Assembly: GCF_900113245.1 (NCBI RefSeq)
Contig: NZ_FOOQ01000001.1
Coordinates: 1,418,770 to 1,482,769 of the forward strand
Reading direction: 5' to 3'
DNA: 64,000 nucleotides
DNA from: Halopelagius inordinatus
GTDB lineage: Archaea > Halobacteriota > Halobacteria > Halobacteriales > Haloferacaceae
In this document: positions 25,466 through 34,151 of the stretch, piece by piece
Layout of the letters: the number at the start of each line of letters is the position of its first letter
Numbering within the stretch: position 1 is the first letter of the stretch
Notes under the pieces: model-generated
The model's database searches: none
Seen by the model: only the letters and a program-made list of their open reading frames with translations
Told to the model about the DNA's origin: nothing
Position numbers and translations under genes: made by a program

Positions 25466-26152
25466 ATGCCGATGAAGGGGAGCGGTTCGGCGGAGTATCG
25501 CGTCATCGACCGTTGGGACGGCGGCGCGGGATGGCTGGCGTATCCGAACGAACAGATGCAACGAGCCAGTCACGCCGTCGTCGGCGACGACGGAGGCGTC
25601 TGGCTGTTCGACCCGGTGGACGCGCCCGGAATCGACGACCTGTTCGAGGAGTTCGGAGAGGTGACGGGCGTCGTCGTCGGACTCGACCGACACAAACGCG
25701 ACGCCGCGGCGATAGCGACGCGTCACGGCGTTCCGGTGTACGTCCCCGACTGGATGACGGACGTCGTCGCGGAGATAGACGCGCCGATAGAGCGGTTCGG
25801 CCGCCGACTCGGTGACTCGGGGTTCGAGTCGTTCGTCGTCGTCGACTCCTCGATTCCGCCGTGGCAGGAGGCGGGCTTCATCCGTCGGTCCGACGGGACG
25901 ATGGTCGTCCCCGAGTCGGTGGGTTCCGCGCCGTACTTCCGGGCGCCCGGCGAGGCACTCGGCGTCCACCCGATGCGTCGCCCGTTCCCGCCGCGGGACG
26001 CTCTGCTCGGCTACGACCCAGAGCGAATCCTCGTCGGTCACGGCGAGGGGGTATCGACGGGGGCGGGGCGCGAACTCGAACGAGCGCTCGACGGCGCGCG
26101 ACGAAACATCCCCGGCGCGTACGGGCGCGTGCTGAAAGAGATGATTCCGTAG
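25466..26152 (+). CDS. Haloarchaeal protein with metallo-hydrolase-like fold
   Basis: A 228-residue protein. The order of segments (QRASHAVVGDDGGVWLFDPVDAPGIDDL, GVVVGLDRHKRDAAAIATRHGVPVYVP, VVDSSIPPWQEAGFIRRSDGTMVVPE, then PERILVGHGEGV) matches a metallo-beta-lactamase-like scaffold. The HxHxDH motif is missing, only a DRHKRDA remnant being visible, so it is probably not a standard zinc hydrolase. The start at 25466 lies 23 nt after GTTTAAAC, a leaderless pattern. The function is unknown. Confidence 0.7.
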   Translation: MPMKGSGSAEYRVIDRWDGGAGWLAYPNEQMQRASHAVVGDDGGVWLFDPVDAPGIDDLFEEFGEVTGVVVGLDRHKRDAAAIATRHGVPVYVPDWMTDVVAEIDAPIERFGRRLGDSGFESFVVVDSSIPPWQEAGFIRRSDGTMVVPESVGSAPYFRAPGEALGVHPMRRPFPPRDALLGYDPERILVGHGEGVSTGAGRELERALDGARRNIPGAYGRVLKEMIP

Positions 26153-26198
26153 TCGGGACGCGGCGACGTTTTTTACCTCCTCTCGACGTACTCCCGGT

Positions 26199-26618
26199 GT
26201 GGTCCACATCACCCGCGGCTTGCTCGACGTCCTCCTCGACATGGCGAGAGAGGACGAACCGGACTCGGTCAGCGTCGTCCTCGCGGCGACGCCGGCCGGC
26301 GAGTTCGAGCGAGATATCGATGTCGATCCCGAGACGCCGGTACTGACGACGTTCTACCTTCCGGCGGCCGGAGGGTCGGTCAACGCCGTCTTCGGCGTGA
26401 ACCTCGGGACGCCCGCGGGCCGGGGACGCGCCCGGTTCGTCTCGCACCCGCAAGGGCCCCTCCGACCGACTCGGGAGGACGACTTCGCCGCGGCCGTCAT
26501 CGTCGCCGTCCCGCCGTGGGACGACGGGTCGGTCAGAGCGTTCGACCGAAGCGGGCGCACTTTCGAACTCGACGTCGTCGACGCCGAACCGCCCGGCGAA
26601 TCGCTCGTCTCCGAGTGA
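26199..26618 (+). CDS. Conserved hypothetical haloarchaeal protein
   Basis: A 139-residue acidic protein starting VHITRGLLDVLLDMAREDEPDSVSVVL. The opening helix-strand arrangement recalls JAB/MPN-type domains, but the JAMM metal motif (HxHP...D) is absent, so I do not assign that activity. GTG start at 26199, 22 nt after a TTTTTTACC box, consistent with a leaderless mRNA. It is separated by 46 nt from the gene upstream. Confidence 0.6.
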   Translation: MVHITRGLLDVLLDMAREDEPDSVSVVLAATPAGEFERDIDVDPETPVLTTFYLPAAGGSVNAVFGVNLGTPAGRGRARFVSHPQGPLRPTREDDFAAAVIVAVPPWDDGSVRAFDRSGRTFELDVVDAEPPGESLVSE

Positions 26619-26626
26619 CTACCGCC

Positions 26627-26839
26627 TCACCTGTCGAGATATCCCAGATCGGACAGCTGATCGGTTATCTCCTCGAACTGCGCCTCCGTGAGTTGGCCCT
26701 CCTTTTGGTGTTGGATGACGATACTCCGCAAGAGAAATCGAACCAGGTCGCTCGTACTGGAGAAACTCGTCCCCTCTATCGTCTCCTCGACGCGTTCTGC
26801 GAGGTCCTTCGGAATGGACACCGTGGTGTAGTCCGTCAT
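26627..26839 (-). CDS. Ribbon-helix-helix (CopG-like) protein
   Basis: A 70-residue protein with the N-terminal strand TTVSIPKDLAERVEETIEG and helix SSTSDLVRFLLRSIVIQHQKEG, as in CopG/MetJ-type DNA-binding proteins of haloarchaea. The C-terminal tail (LTEAQFEEITDQLSDLGYLD) is a short helix pair. No toxin gene is adjacent, so a regulatory role is more likely than an antitoxin role. Convergent with the gene upstream. Confidence 0.75.
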   Translation of the reverse strand: MTDYTTVSIPKDLAERVEETIEGTSFSSTSDLVRFLLRSIVIQHQKEGQLTEAQFEEITDQLSDLGYLDR

Positions 26840-27013
26840 CGTCGTTCTCGTCGGTCACGTCGTCCCGGGGCGGTATAACGGATGCGGACGCTCCGCCCCC
26901 AGGTTCGACGGCGCGTCGGACGCGAGACGAGCGCACTCGAGCCGAGTTCGAGCGTCTCGGAGAGAGTCGGTCAGTCGGGGGTTTTTCCAACGATGAACAC
27001 GTACCAGCGCGTA

Positions 27014-27340
27014 ATGGCGGTTAGACCACCACAGCAGGGAGGAGATGACCCGGACTCGTTGGAGTTCGGTATCGCGGCACTCGACGCTCGGCTGGACGAG
27101 AGCGAGATACAGTTTCCGGCCACAGAAGAGGAGGTGGTTCGCGCCCTCGACAACGCGAAGATTCCCTACGACGCCTCGGGTAACGGCGTCGCCATCGACG
27201 AAGCGCTCTCGTCGGTTCCGTCTTCGGAGTTCGACACCGAGACCGAACTTCTGAACCAGCTTCACCCGGTGTTCGAGGAGTACCGCTCCTCGGCGTCGGG
27301 CGGGTTCTTACAGCAACTCCGAAACCTGCTTCCGTTCTAG
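27014..27340 (+). CDS. Small haloarchaeal protein, DUF5789-like
   Basis: A 108-residue acidic protein (MAVRPPQQGGDD...). The core GIAALDARLDESEIQFPATEEEVVRALDNAKIPYDASGNGVAIDEALSSVP with a C-terminal helix resembles haloarchaeal DUF5789-type proteins (a small helical fold with a 'G..V...EaL..v....F' pattern). An in-frame ATG at 26993 would add seven residues; neither start has a clear SD. The function is unknown. Confidence 0.6.
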   Translation: MAVRPPQQGGDDPDSLEFGIAALDARLDESEIQFPATEEEVVRALDNAKIPYDASGNGVAIDEALSSVPSSEFDTETELLNQLHPVFEEYRSSASGGFLQQLRNLLPF

Positions 27341-27401
27341 CCGGTCCCGTCCCGCCGGCGTCGTCCGTCCTCGGCGAGTCGGAACGCCGCCGCGCGGAGA
27401 T

Positions 27402-28430
27402 TCACCGCCGTCGCGTCCGTTCGACCGCCTCGTCGCTCGACTCCGCGGCGTTCTCGCCCCCGTTCGCCGCGCCCGCCTTCACCTCCGACTCTGCGGTCAC
27501 CCTCCTCGTCTCGCGGGACTCGACTTCGTCGTCTATCTTCCGGAGCGTGTCGCGGTGCAGCGTCAAGATGAGGTCCGAGAGGACGCCGAACATCAAAAGC
27601 TGGACGCCGACCATGATGGCGCCCGCGGCGACGACGGCCAACACCTCGTGAGAGACGCGGACCGTCACCCACTCGACGGCGACGTAGACGCCGATTAGGA
27701 CGCCGGTGAGCGTCGAGATACCGCCGACGCTCCCGAAGTAAAACAGCGGGTTGTTCGTCTTCGCGCGGCGGTACAGTTCCAGAAAGATGATTCCGCCGTC
27801 GCGGATGGGCCGCAGGTTCGTGTCCGACCCGGAGGGCCGCGGGAGATACGTTATCGGGACGACGGCCGTCTCGATGTTCCGTTTTATGCACTCGACGGAC
27901 ATCTCCGTCTCGACGCCGAACCCGTCGGCGGTGAGCGTCATCCGCGAGAACGACTCCCGCGTGAACGCGCGGTAGCCGGAGAGGATGTCCTCGAACGTCT
28001 GTCCGTGGATGGATGCGAACGCGCTGTTTACGATACCGTTGCCTATCTGGTTGAACTTCGTCATCGCGCCGTCGCGCATGTCGGCGAACCGGTCGCCGAT
28101 GACGTGTTCGTACCCCTCGTCTAAGGGTTCGAGCATCGTCTCCGCGTCCGAAGCGCGGTACGTCGCGTCGCCGTCGAGCATCAGGACGTACGGCGCGTCG
28201 ATGTGGTACTCGACGGCTTCGCGGATGGCCTGTCCCTTACCCGACCCCGACTGCATCACGACGCGCGCGCCGTGGTCCTCGGCGATGTCGGCGGTGCCGT
28301 CTTCGGACCCGCCGTCGATGACGAGGACGTTCTCGAAGCCCTCCTCGCGGAAGTCCGCGACTACTTGGCCGATTGTTTCGGCCTCGTTGTAGGTGGGAAC
28401 GAGGACGCAGACGGAGTCGAGTGAGGGCAT
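27402..28430 (-). CDS. aglJ: Dolichyl-phosphate hexose synthase (N-glycosylation)
   Basis: A 342-residue GT2-family enzyme that, in H. volcanii, adds the first glucose to dolichol phosphate. The catalytic Asp motif is MLDGDATY (Asp86/Asp88), with the VPTYNEAETI start and VIDGGSEDGTADIA nucleotide site. The acceptor and membrane elements are SGYRAFTRESF and two C-terminal membrane segments (about 230-290). The tail is charged and disordered. It forms one conserved edge of the glycosylation locus; the genes beyond it differ from H. volcanii. Confidence 0.9.
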   Translation of the reverse strand: MPSLDSVCVLVPTYNEAETIGQVVADFREEGFENVLVIDGGSEDGTADIAEDHGARVVMQSGSGKGQAIREAVEYHIDAPYVLMLDGDATYRASDAETMLEPLDEGYEHVIGDRFADMRDGAMTKFNQIGNGIVNSAFASIHGQTFEDILSGYRAFTRESFSRMTLTADGFGVETEMSVECIKRNIETAVVPITYLPRPSGSDTNLRPIRDGGIIFLELYRRAKTNNPLFYFGSVGGISTLTGVLIGVYVAVEWVTVRVSHEVLAVVAAGAIMVGVQLLMFGVLSDLILTLHRDTLRKIDDEVESRETRRVTAESEVKAGAANGGENAAESSDEAVERTRRR

Positions 28431-28553
28431 CGTTCGCGTCTGTCTTAGGAAGCGTAATAAGGATTCGTTTCTGGTCGTATCTCACGGCACGGACTGGGCC
28501 TGCAAAATGCGTATCAACCCGGCTCGTCCCCCGCCGCGGATGCCGACGCTCAG

Positions 28554-29258
28554 TTAATTCTCGTTCGACTCCATCAACGTTCGGACGAGTTCGAGTTCGA
28601 ACGGTTCGTCTATGTCTATCGACCGTTCGGGTGGCATTTCGTATCCGATTGTTACGTCTGTGTAGAAGTTAATCTCCTCGCGGAACGCTTCGGTCCGAGC
28701 CGCGAAGATAGCGCCGTTCGGGTGGTACAGCGTCGGAAGGTCCTGACTTCTCGGAATGTTGTCCGTCCAGAGGACATCTCGGTCGAAGTGAGGGCGGAGA
28801 ACGTCGTCTTCCGTTTCGACGGCCCAGTACGGTGGTTCGTCGTACTCCGAGATAGAGACGAGAGACGTCGCTTCCGAGTGGTTCCGAATCTTCGCTACGG
28901 CATCGTCGATATCTTGGGCAGTTCGAAGCGGCGTCGTCACTTGGAGCATAACCACGATGTCGGGGGAACCGACATGACGTTCTACCCAATCGAGGGCGTG
29001 CTCGACAACCGGTGGACTCGTCGCCTCGTCTGTTGCGAGTTCAGCAGGACGAGTGAACGGGACTTCGCCGCCGTATTCGCGTGCGGTCATCTGTATCTCC
29101 TCATCGTCTGTCGAGACAATGGTTCGGTCCAACGCCTCGGATTCAGCCGCCTGTTCGAGAGTATGGGCGATGAGAGGTTTCCCAGCGACTTCCCGGAGGT
29201 TCTTTCGAGGGACGCGAGATGAGCCTCCTCGCGCGGGCACGACAGCGAGAGTGTCCAT
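28554..29258 (-). CDS. neuA: CMP-nonulosonic (sialic/legionaminic-like) acid synthase
   Basis: A 234-residue nucleotidyltransferase of the CMP-NeuAc synthetase family, which activates a nonulosonic acid with CTP. The P-loop-like opening AVVPARGGSSRVPRKNLREVAGKPLIAHTLEQA is complete. The IVSTDDEEI, VMLQVTTPLRTAQDID and RSIDIDEPFELEL segments carry the metal and product-site residues. The exact sugar (Neu5Ac, legionaminate, pseudaminate or related) cannot be told. ATG at 29258; a TTG four codons earlier is in frame but adds no conserved residues. Divergent from the NeuD-like gene. Confidence 0.85.
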   Translation of the reverse strand: MDTLAVVPARGGSSRVPRKNLREVAGKPLIAHTLEQAAESEALDRTIVSTDDEEIQMTAREYGGEVPFTRPAELATDEATSPPVVEHALDWVERHVGSPDIVVMLQVTTPLRTAQDIDDAVAKIRNHSEATSLVSISEYDEPPYWAVETEDDVLRPHFDRDVLWTDNIPRSQDLPTLYHPNGAIFAARTEAFREEINFYTDVTIGYEMPPERSIDIDEPFELELVRTLMESNEN

Positions 29259-29377
29259 GCCTTTCGGCAAGTTGTACTATAAAATAAGTAACTCGGTTAA
29301 TTAGGGGACGACGTTCACTCAGCGAACCCTCTCGAGGGGGAAATAGTCAAGTAAAGTGCGGGCAAATCGCTGCGAAT

Positions 29378-30022
29378 ATGAAGATCATTATTGTCGGGGC
29401 CGGTGGCCATTCGAGAGTCGTCTACGATATCCTCAGGGCTGATCGAAACGTTGCCGTCTCTGCGTTCGTTGATAACTCGCCGCGCGGGTCAGAGGAGACG
29501 ATTATGGGGGTGCCAGTTATCGGTGACCACGATGTGTTGCCGGAATACGTCAAAAAGAACGATGTCGCTGGATTCATCGTCGCGGTCGGAGACAACGATA
29601 TTCGACAACAGCACTTCGAGACGATGACCGATATGGGACTAGAGCCGGTTAGTGCGATTCATCCCGATGCGACGATATCAGAAACGGCGAATATCGGGCC
29701 AGGGACGGTTATCGCGTCCGGTTCGATCATTACGACGAACGCGAAGGTGGGCGAGAATGCTATCGTGAATACCGGTTCGGTCATCGAACACGAAAGCGAG
29801 GTAGGCGACCACGCACACGTCGGACCGGGAACGACTGTTGCCGGGCGAGTCCGCATCGGCGACGGCACATTCGTCGGGATGGGGAGTTCAGTTACGGACT
29901 ACACGACGATCGGCGAGAACTCGACGATAGGTGCCGGTTCGGTTGTTCTCGACGACGTAGAATCGGACACCGTCGTCGCAGGTGCCCCCGCCGAGTTAAA
30001 ACGACGGAAAGAGCAACAGTAA
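29378..30022 (+). CDS. NeuD/PglD-type sugar O/N-acyltransferase
   Basis: A 214-residue two-domain protein. Residues 1-75 are the PglD-type Rossmann domain (IIIVGAGGHSRVVYDIL). Residues 85-205 are a left-handed beta helix of hexapeptide repeats (ATISETANIGPGTVIASGS...). The acceptor His lies in VNTGSVIEHES near residue 130. Enzymes of this shape acetylate amino sugars (PglD, LegH) or sialic acids (NeuD) with acetyl-CoA. Together with NeuB and NeuA it suggests an N-acylated nonulosonic acid. Confidence 0.85.
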   Translation: MKIIIVGAGGHSRVVYDILRADRNVAVSAFVDNSPRGSEETIMGVPVIGDHDVLPEYVKKNDVAGFIVAVGDNDIRQQHFETMTDMGLEPVSAIHPDATISETANIGPGTVIASGSIITTNAKVGENAIVNTGSVIEHESEVGDHAHVGPGTTVAGRVRIGDGTFVGMGSSVTDYTTIGENSTIGAGSVVLDDVESDTVVAGAPAELKRRKEQQ

Positions 30023-30048
30023 CGGCGGAGTTGCGAGAGGGTCGGTAT

Positions 30049-30900
30049 TTAAGCCGTTGGGTAGGACTTAACCAACGTATCGAGGTGCGCGGCAAGTTCA
30101 CTCGCGTGGTCGAATTTCGCCTCGACACTTGCGACAACGTCCGGGAACTGTTGGTAAATGTCCAGTGTTGAGTCGTCGGGGGTGATTGGTCGATGTTGAT
30201 CGCTCTCTCCATTGTTCGTGTGAAGGTGGAACGCCTTCAGATACGGTGCAGATTCCTCCACAAATGTAGCAGGGTCGTATCCTCGAGTCGCCGCTGAGAC
30301 GTTCAGGTGTCCGGTATCGAGAAGAATTCCGATTTCCTCCGGGTCGATAGAGTCGAACAGTCGTTTACATTCACCGGGTTCGCATAGTAAGACGAGTGGC
30401 TCGTCCTCGATGACGTTCTCCTCCGTAACGACGTTATTCTCGACTGCAAGTTCGACATCCGTATCCCGCGCGTATTCGGCGACTTCTCGGAGCGATCGAA
30501 CAAACAGATCGAAACAGCGGTCGTACAGCGCTACTTCGCACGGAAATTCGAGTGACAGGTTCGGATCGGCACGAAACCCAGCATGGAACGTGTACAGGTC
30601 GATTCCGTGTTTGTCACAGAAATCGATTCCATTGCAGACGTACGAAACGCTTCTCTGTCGAATCGATTCGTCTCGCGATGCGAGGTTCAAGACGAAATCG
30701 TCGTCGAGAGGACGGAAGTAGTTGTGTGCAGCGAATTCGAAGTCGTAGGACGTTACTATCTCGTTCATATCGAGAGTGTCCGGACAGTACCCCAGTTCGA
30801 CCCGTTCGAGACCTGCGTCCTCGTAGGCATCGAGCGTCTCGACGTAACTGTGGCCGTTGAGACATGTCGTCGAAGCGAACGGAATGGCTCTCTCTCTCAT
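30049..30900 (-). CDS. Sugar-phosphate isomerase/epimerase-like TIM-barrel protein
   Basis: A 283-residue protein of the xylose-isomerase-like/AP-endonuclease-2 superfamily. Metal-site acids are placed at the ends of strands: LERVELGYC, LYTFHAGFR, VELAVENNV, IGILLDTGHLNV and AFHLHTNNG. The ATG overlaps the neuB stop (ATGA), so it is made with NeuB. No standard nonulosonate pathway I know uses a TIM-barrel isomerase of this type. It could make or alter the hexosamine substrate of NeuB, or process its product. The function is an open question. Confidence 0.75.
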   Translation of the reverse strand: MRERAIPFASTTCLNGHSYVETLDAYEDAGLERVELGYCPDTLDMNEIVTSYDFEFAAHNYFRPLDDDFVLNLASRDESIRQRSVSYVCNGIDFCDKHGIDLYTFHAGFRADPNLSLEFPCEVALYDRCFDLFVRSLREVAEYARDTDVELAVENNVVTEENVIEDEPLVLLCEPGECKRLFDSIDPEEIGILLDTGHLNVSAATRGYDPATFVEESAPYLKAFHLHTNNGESDQHRPITPDDSTLDIYQQFPDVVASVEAKFDHASELAAHLDTLVKSYPTA

Positions 30901-31925
30901 TCGAGATCGTCCCACGTTACCGGGTCGTTCGTATCGATGTCGTGTACGAGTGTTCGGTTTACCACGTCGTCTATCTCCCACGGGTCAACCCCCTCAAACG
31001 GGCGAACTACTTTCACGTCTTCTATGTCGAGTTGCTCGCCCTTCTCCATCGAACGTCTGAAGTGGAGGCTCCGACGCATCGAGCCGATATTCTCTCGTTC
31101 CTCCGCGGAGAGTTCTCTCGCCGTCCCTCCCATGGCACTTGTGACCGCGCGGACGCCCTCGACTAGTTCCGTCAACTGATCCGGTTCCAGCGAGGCGAAG
31201 TGGTCGGGCCCGTCCATCTCTCTATCGAGCGTGAAGTGCTTCTCAACGGTAGACGCTCCTCGACTGGCAGCCATTACCGAGATATCTGTTCCGAGTGTGT
31301 GGTCTGAGAATCCAACCGGGGCGCCGAACGCGGACCGGAGCGTCTCGATAAACCGCATGTTCACCTGCTCCGGTTCTGCCGGGTAACACGAGACACAGTG
31401 AAGTAGCGTAAGGTCGTCGCAGCCTTCCTCGCGGAGGAAATCGACGGCCCGTTCAATCTCTCCGAGCGTCGCCATCCCCGTCGAGAGGATGATTGGCTTC
31501 CCCGTCTCGGCGACAGCTTCGAGCAACGGTTTGTTGACGATATCTGCCGACGCGATTTTGTACCGTTCGACCCCGAGTGATTCGAGAATCGAGACGCTAT
31601 CAGAATCGTACGGCGTCGACATGAATTCGATACAGCGCTCCTCGCAGTACTCCACTAACGTCTCGTGGTCTTCTCGATCAAGGACGACACTACTCAGCAT
31701 CTCGTATTGACCACCTGATCCCGAGCGCTTCTGGTACTCGGCCTTCTCGGTGGCTTCGGTGACAACCTCGTTCGGGTCGAACGTCTGAAATTTGACAACA
31801 TCCGCACCTGCTTCGACCGCCTCGTCGACCAGTTTCTTCGCGAGCGCCAGTTCCCCGTTGTGGTTGATACCCGCCTCCGCGATGATTTCGCAGTACTCTG
31901 AATCGGTAGGTGGAGTCGTTGACAT
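30897..31925 (-). CDS. neuB: Nonulosonic acid synthase (NeuB/LegI family)
   Basis: A 342-residue enzyme condensing phosphoenolpyruvate with a six-carbon N-acyl-mannosamine-type sugar to a nine-carbon acid. The TIM-barrel part has IIAEAGINHNGELALAKKLVDEA, VKFQTFDP, STPYDSDS and IILSTGMATLGEI. The C-terminal 60 residues are the antifreeze-like SAF domain (RRSLHFRRSMEKGEQLDIEDVKVVRP) that completes the active site of the dimer partner. I chose ATG at 31925, MSTTPPTDSEYCEII; the earlier extension lacks conservation. Family members make Neu5Ac, legionaminic or pseudaminic acid; which one cannot be decided here. Confidence 0.88.
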   Translation of the reverse strand: MSTTPPTDSEYCEIIAEAGINHNGELALAKKLVDEAVEAGADVVKFQTFDPNEVVTEATEKAEYQKRSGSGGQYEMLSSVVLDREDHETLVEYCEERCIEFMSTPYDSDSVSILESLGVERYKIASADIVNKPLLEAVAETGKPIILSTGMATLGEIERAVDFLREEGCDDLTLLHCVSCYPAEPEQVNMRFIETLRSAFGAPVGFSDHTLGTDISVMAASRGASTVEKHFTLDREMDGPDHFASLEPDQLTELVEGVRAVTSAMGGTARELSAEERENIGSMRRSLHFRRSMEKGEQLDIEDVKVVRPFEGVDPWEIDDVVNRTLVHDIDTNDPVTWDDLE

Positions 31926-32026
31926 ACTAAGACTGTACCTCTCGTAGGGGCATATGAAAGTTGTATCTTTCGCGGATCCACGTTGAATCGACAAGACTAA
32001 TGCGACTCCTTTAACACAGAGTCACA

Positions 32027-33121
32027 ATGATTCCCGTCGCCGAGCCTTGGATAACGGACCACGAGCTTGACTACGTGACAGACTGCGTAGAACGGGCGTG
32101 GATATCTCCGAAAGGGAACTACGTAGAGGAGTTTGAGGACAAGTTCGCCTCGTTCGTGGGAACGGAGTACGCGTTCGCTACCTCCTCCGGTACGTCCGCT
32201 CTCCATCTCTCTCTGGTCGCTGCCGATATCGGCCCCGGCGACGAAGTTATTGTTCCAGACTTAACATGGATTGCGTGCGGGAACGTAGTGGAGTTCTGTG
32301 GAGCAGACCCTGTCTTCGTAGATGTCACCGCAGAGACGTTCACCTTAGATCCACAAGCGGTCAAGGATGCAATCACGGACAGTACTGCGGCTATCATGCC
32401 GGTTCATCTCTATGGACACCCATCCAATATGGAACCTCTCCTCGATATCGCCGACGAGCACGACCTGTTCGTCGTCGAAGACGCCGCCGAAGCCCACGGT
32501 GCGGAGTACCGAGGTTCTCCGGTGGGAAGTATTGGCGATGTCGGCTGTTTCAGCTTCTACGGCAACAAAATTTTGACGACCGGACAGGGTGGGATGATAA
32601 CGACAGACGACGATGAATTGGCCGACCTGATCACGCTCTACCGCCGCGACGGCATGTCCCGTGATCGGAAATACTACCACGAGGTTGTTGGATACAACTA
32701 CCGATTGACCAATATGCAAGCGGCTGTCGGAGTCGCACAAGTTGAGCGAGCAGACGAGATACTCGAAGAAAAAAGGCGTGTCGCGGAGACGTATCGAGAG
32801 AAGTTGGCCGACGCTCCCGTCAGGTTCCAGTCGGAGCCCGACTGGTCGACTCCGACGTACTGGATGAACGCTCCAGTTTTCGAGTCCGCGGAGGTTCGTA
32901 ACGCCGTCGTCGATGCACTCGAGGATGCCGACGTGGAAACACGACCGCTATTCTATCCACTTCACGACCAACCCCCCTACCGAGGGCGGAACCGAACCTC
33001 CCCGACCACGTCAGTGGATCTCTACGCACGAGGGATGAATCTGCCCTCTGGGCCTCTTCTCAAAACGGACGAGATTGAAGTCGTCTGCCGAGCGGTTCTT
33101 AACGGCATAAATAACGCGTAG
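32027..33121 (+). CDS. DegT/DnrJ/EryC1-family sugar aminotransferase
   Basis: A 364-residue PLP enzyme that transfers an amino group to a 4-keto (or 3-keto) nucleotide sugar. Lys181 in FSFYGNKILTTGQGGM binds PLP; the SSGTSALHLSL phosphate loop and EDAAEAHGAEYRG are present. The GNK(I)TTGxGGM form is shared by perosamine synthases, PglE and LegC. Next to neuB and an SDR gene it most likely makes the 4-amino sugar of a legionaminic-type precursor, but perosamine-type products are possible. Divergent from neuB. Confidence 0.85.
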   Translation: MIPVAEPWITDHELDYVTDCVERAWISPKGNYVEEFEDKFASFVGTEYAFATSSGTSALHLSLVAADIGPGDEVIVPDLTWIACGNVVEFCGADPVFVDVTAETFTLDPQAVKDAITDSTAAIMPVHLYGHPSNMEPLLDIADEHDLFVVEDAAEAHGAEYRGSPVGSIGDVGCFSFYGNKILTTGQGGMITTDDDELADLITLYRRDGMSRDRKYYHEVVGYNYRLTNMQAAVGVAQVERADEILEEKRRVAETYREKLADAPVRFQSEPDWSTPTYWMNAPVFESAEVRNAVVDALEDADVETRPLFYPLHDQPPYRGRNRTSPTTSVDLYARGMNLPSGPLLKTDEIEVVCRAVLNGINNA

Positions 33122-33167
33122 AGCAGACAGCGAAGGTCATTTCACCACCCCTCCTGAACGGGAGAGT

Positions 33168-34151
33168 ATGGAAGTACATGTAACAGGCGGTGCCGGGTTT
33201 ATCGGCTCGTACTTAGTTCGCTCGCTAGTAGAACAGGGCCACGACGTGACGGTATTCGACAACATTAGCCGCGGGGAGGTGTCGAACCTCGAAAACGTTC
33301 TCGACAAGATTCGGTTCGTTGAGGGAGATATCCGAAATCGAGACGAACTCGAGGAGGCTATCGAAAGTCCGGATATCCTCTATCACTTAGCAGCCATCAA
33401 CGGTACCAAGAACTTCTACGATCGACCGTACGAGGTGCTAGACACGAACGTCGAAGGAGTCCGGAACGTAGTCGACATCGCGCGCAAACAGGACGTGGAC
33501 CGACTCGTCTTCTCTTCGTCCTCAGAGGTGTACGGATATCCAGAGCGGTTCCCGACCGACGAAGATCACGTCCTTCAGATCATGGACCCCGAGAACCCCC
33601 GATTTTCGTACGCGGGGAGTAAAATTATCGGGGAACAGTACGTCGTGAACGGCGCAGACGACTCGTCGTACGACTACACTATCGTCCGTCCGCACAACAT
33701 ATACGGCGAAGCGATGGGCTACGACCACGTGATTCCCGAGTTCATCGAACAGATAGTTACAGATCAGCCGTTCACCGTATACGGTGACGGCGAACAGACG
33801 CGGAGTTTCTGCTATATCTCGGATGCTGTGGACGCATTCGTCCGTGCGGGCTTCGAACGAGGCGGCGAAAACCAGATATTCAACGTCGGAAAGCAAGAGG
33901 AGGTGACGATCAACGGCCTAGCCGACCGGCTCTTTGATATTGCGGGCGTCCATCCGGAAGTCAGTCACATCGAGTCGGAGGAACTCAAAGGTTCTACCCG
34001 ACGGCGGCAACCAGACGTGAGTAAAGCCCGTGAGCTGCTCAATTACGACCCAGCTGTCTCGTTGGATGAGGGTCTCGAACGGACGTTCTCGTGGTACTGC
34101 GAAGATTTCACCGGAGTAGAGCTGGAGGAGTGGCGCGAGCGGAGAAACTAA
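33168..34151 (+). CDS. NAD-dependent nucleotide-sugar epimerase/dehydratase (extended SDR)
   Basis: A 327-residue extended short-chain dehydrogenase. The NAD motif TGGAGFIG (6-13), the FSSSSEVYG serine loop and the Tyr148-x3-Lys152 pair (RFSYAGSK) are present. The SSSEVYG form lacks the Asp of the STDEVYG motif of classical 4,6-dehydratases but resembles the SEVYG of UDP-glucuronate decarboxylases, LegB-type enzymes and some epimerases. It lies 46 nt after the aminotransferase and likely supplies its keto substrate. A 4-nt overlap with the convergent dehydrogenase gene ends it. Confidence 0.8.
   Translation: MEVHVTGGAGFIGSYLVRSLVEQGHDVTVFDNISRGEVSNLENVLDKIRFVEGDIRNRDELEEAIESPDILYHLAAINGTKNFYDRPYEVLDTNVEGVRNVVDIARKQDVDRLVFSSSSEVYGYPERFPTDEDHVLQIMDPENPRFSYAGSKIIGEQYVVNGADDSSYDYTIVRPHNIYGEAMGYDHVIPEFIEQIVTDQPFTVYGDGEQTRSFCYISDAVDAFVRAGFERGGENQIFNVGKQEEVTINGLADRLFDIAGVHPEVSHIESEELKGSTRRRQPDVSKARELLNYDPAVSLDEGLERTFSWYCEDFTGVELEEWRERRN

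Noticed and set aside
30300..30860. Plus-strand frames opposite the TIM-barrel gene
   Set aside because: Antisense shadows with no start signal; the minus-strand gene is coupled to neuB.
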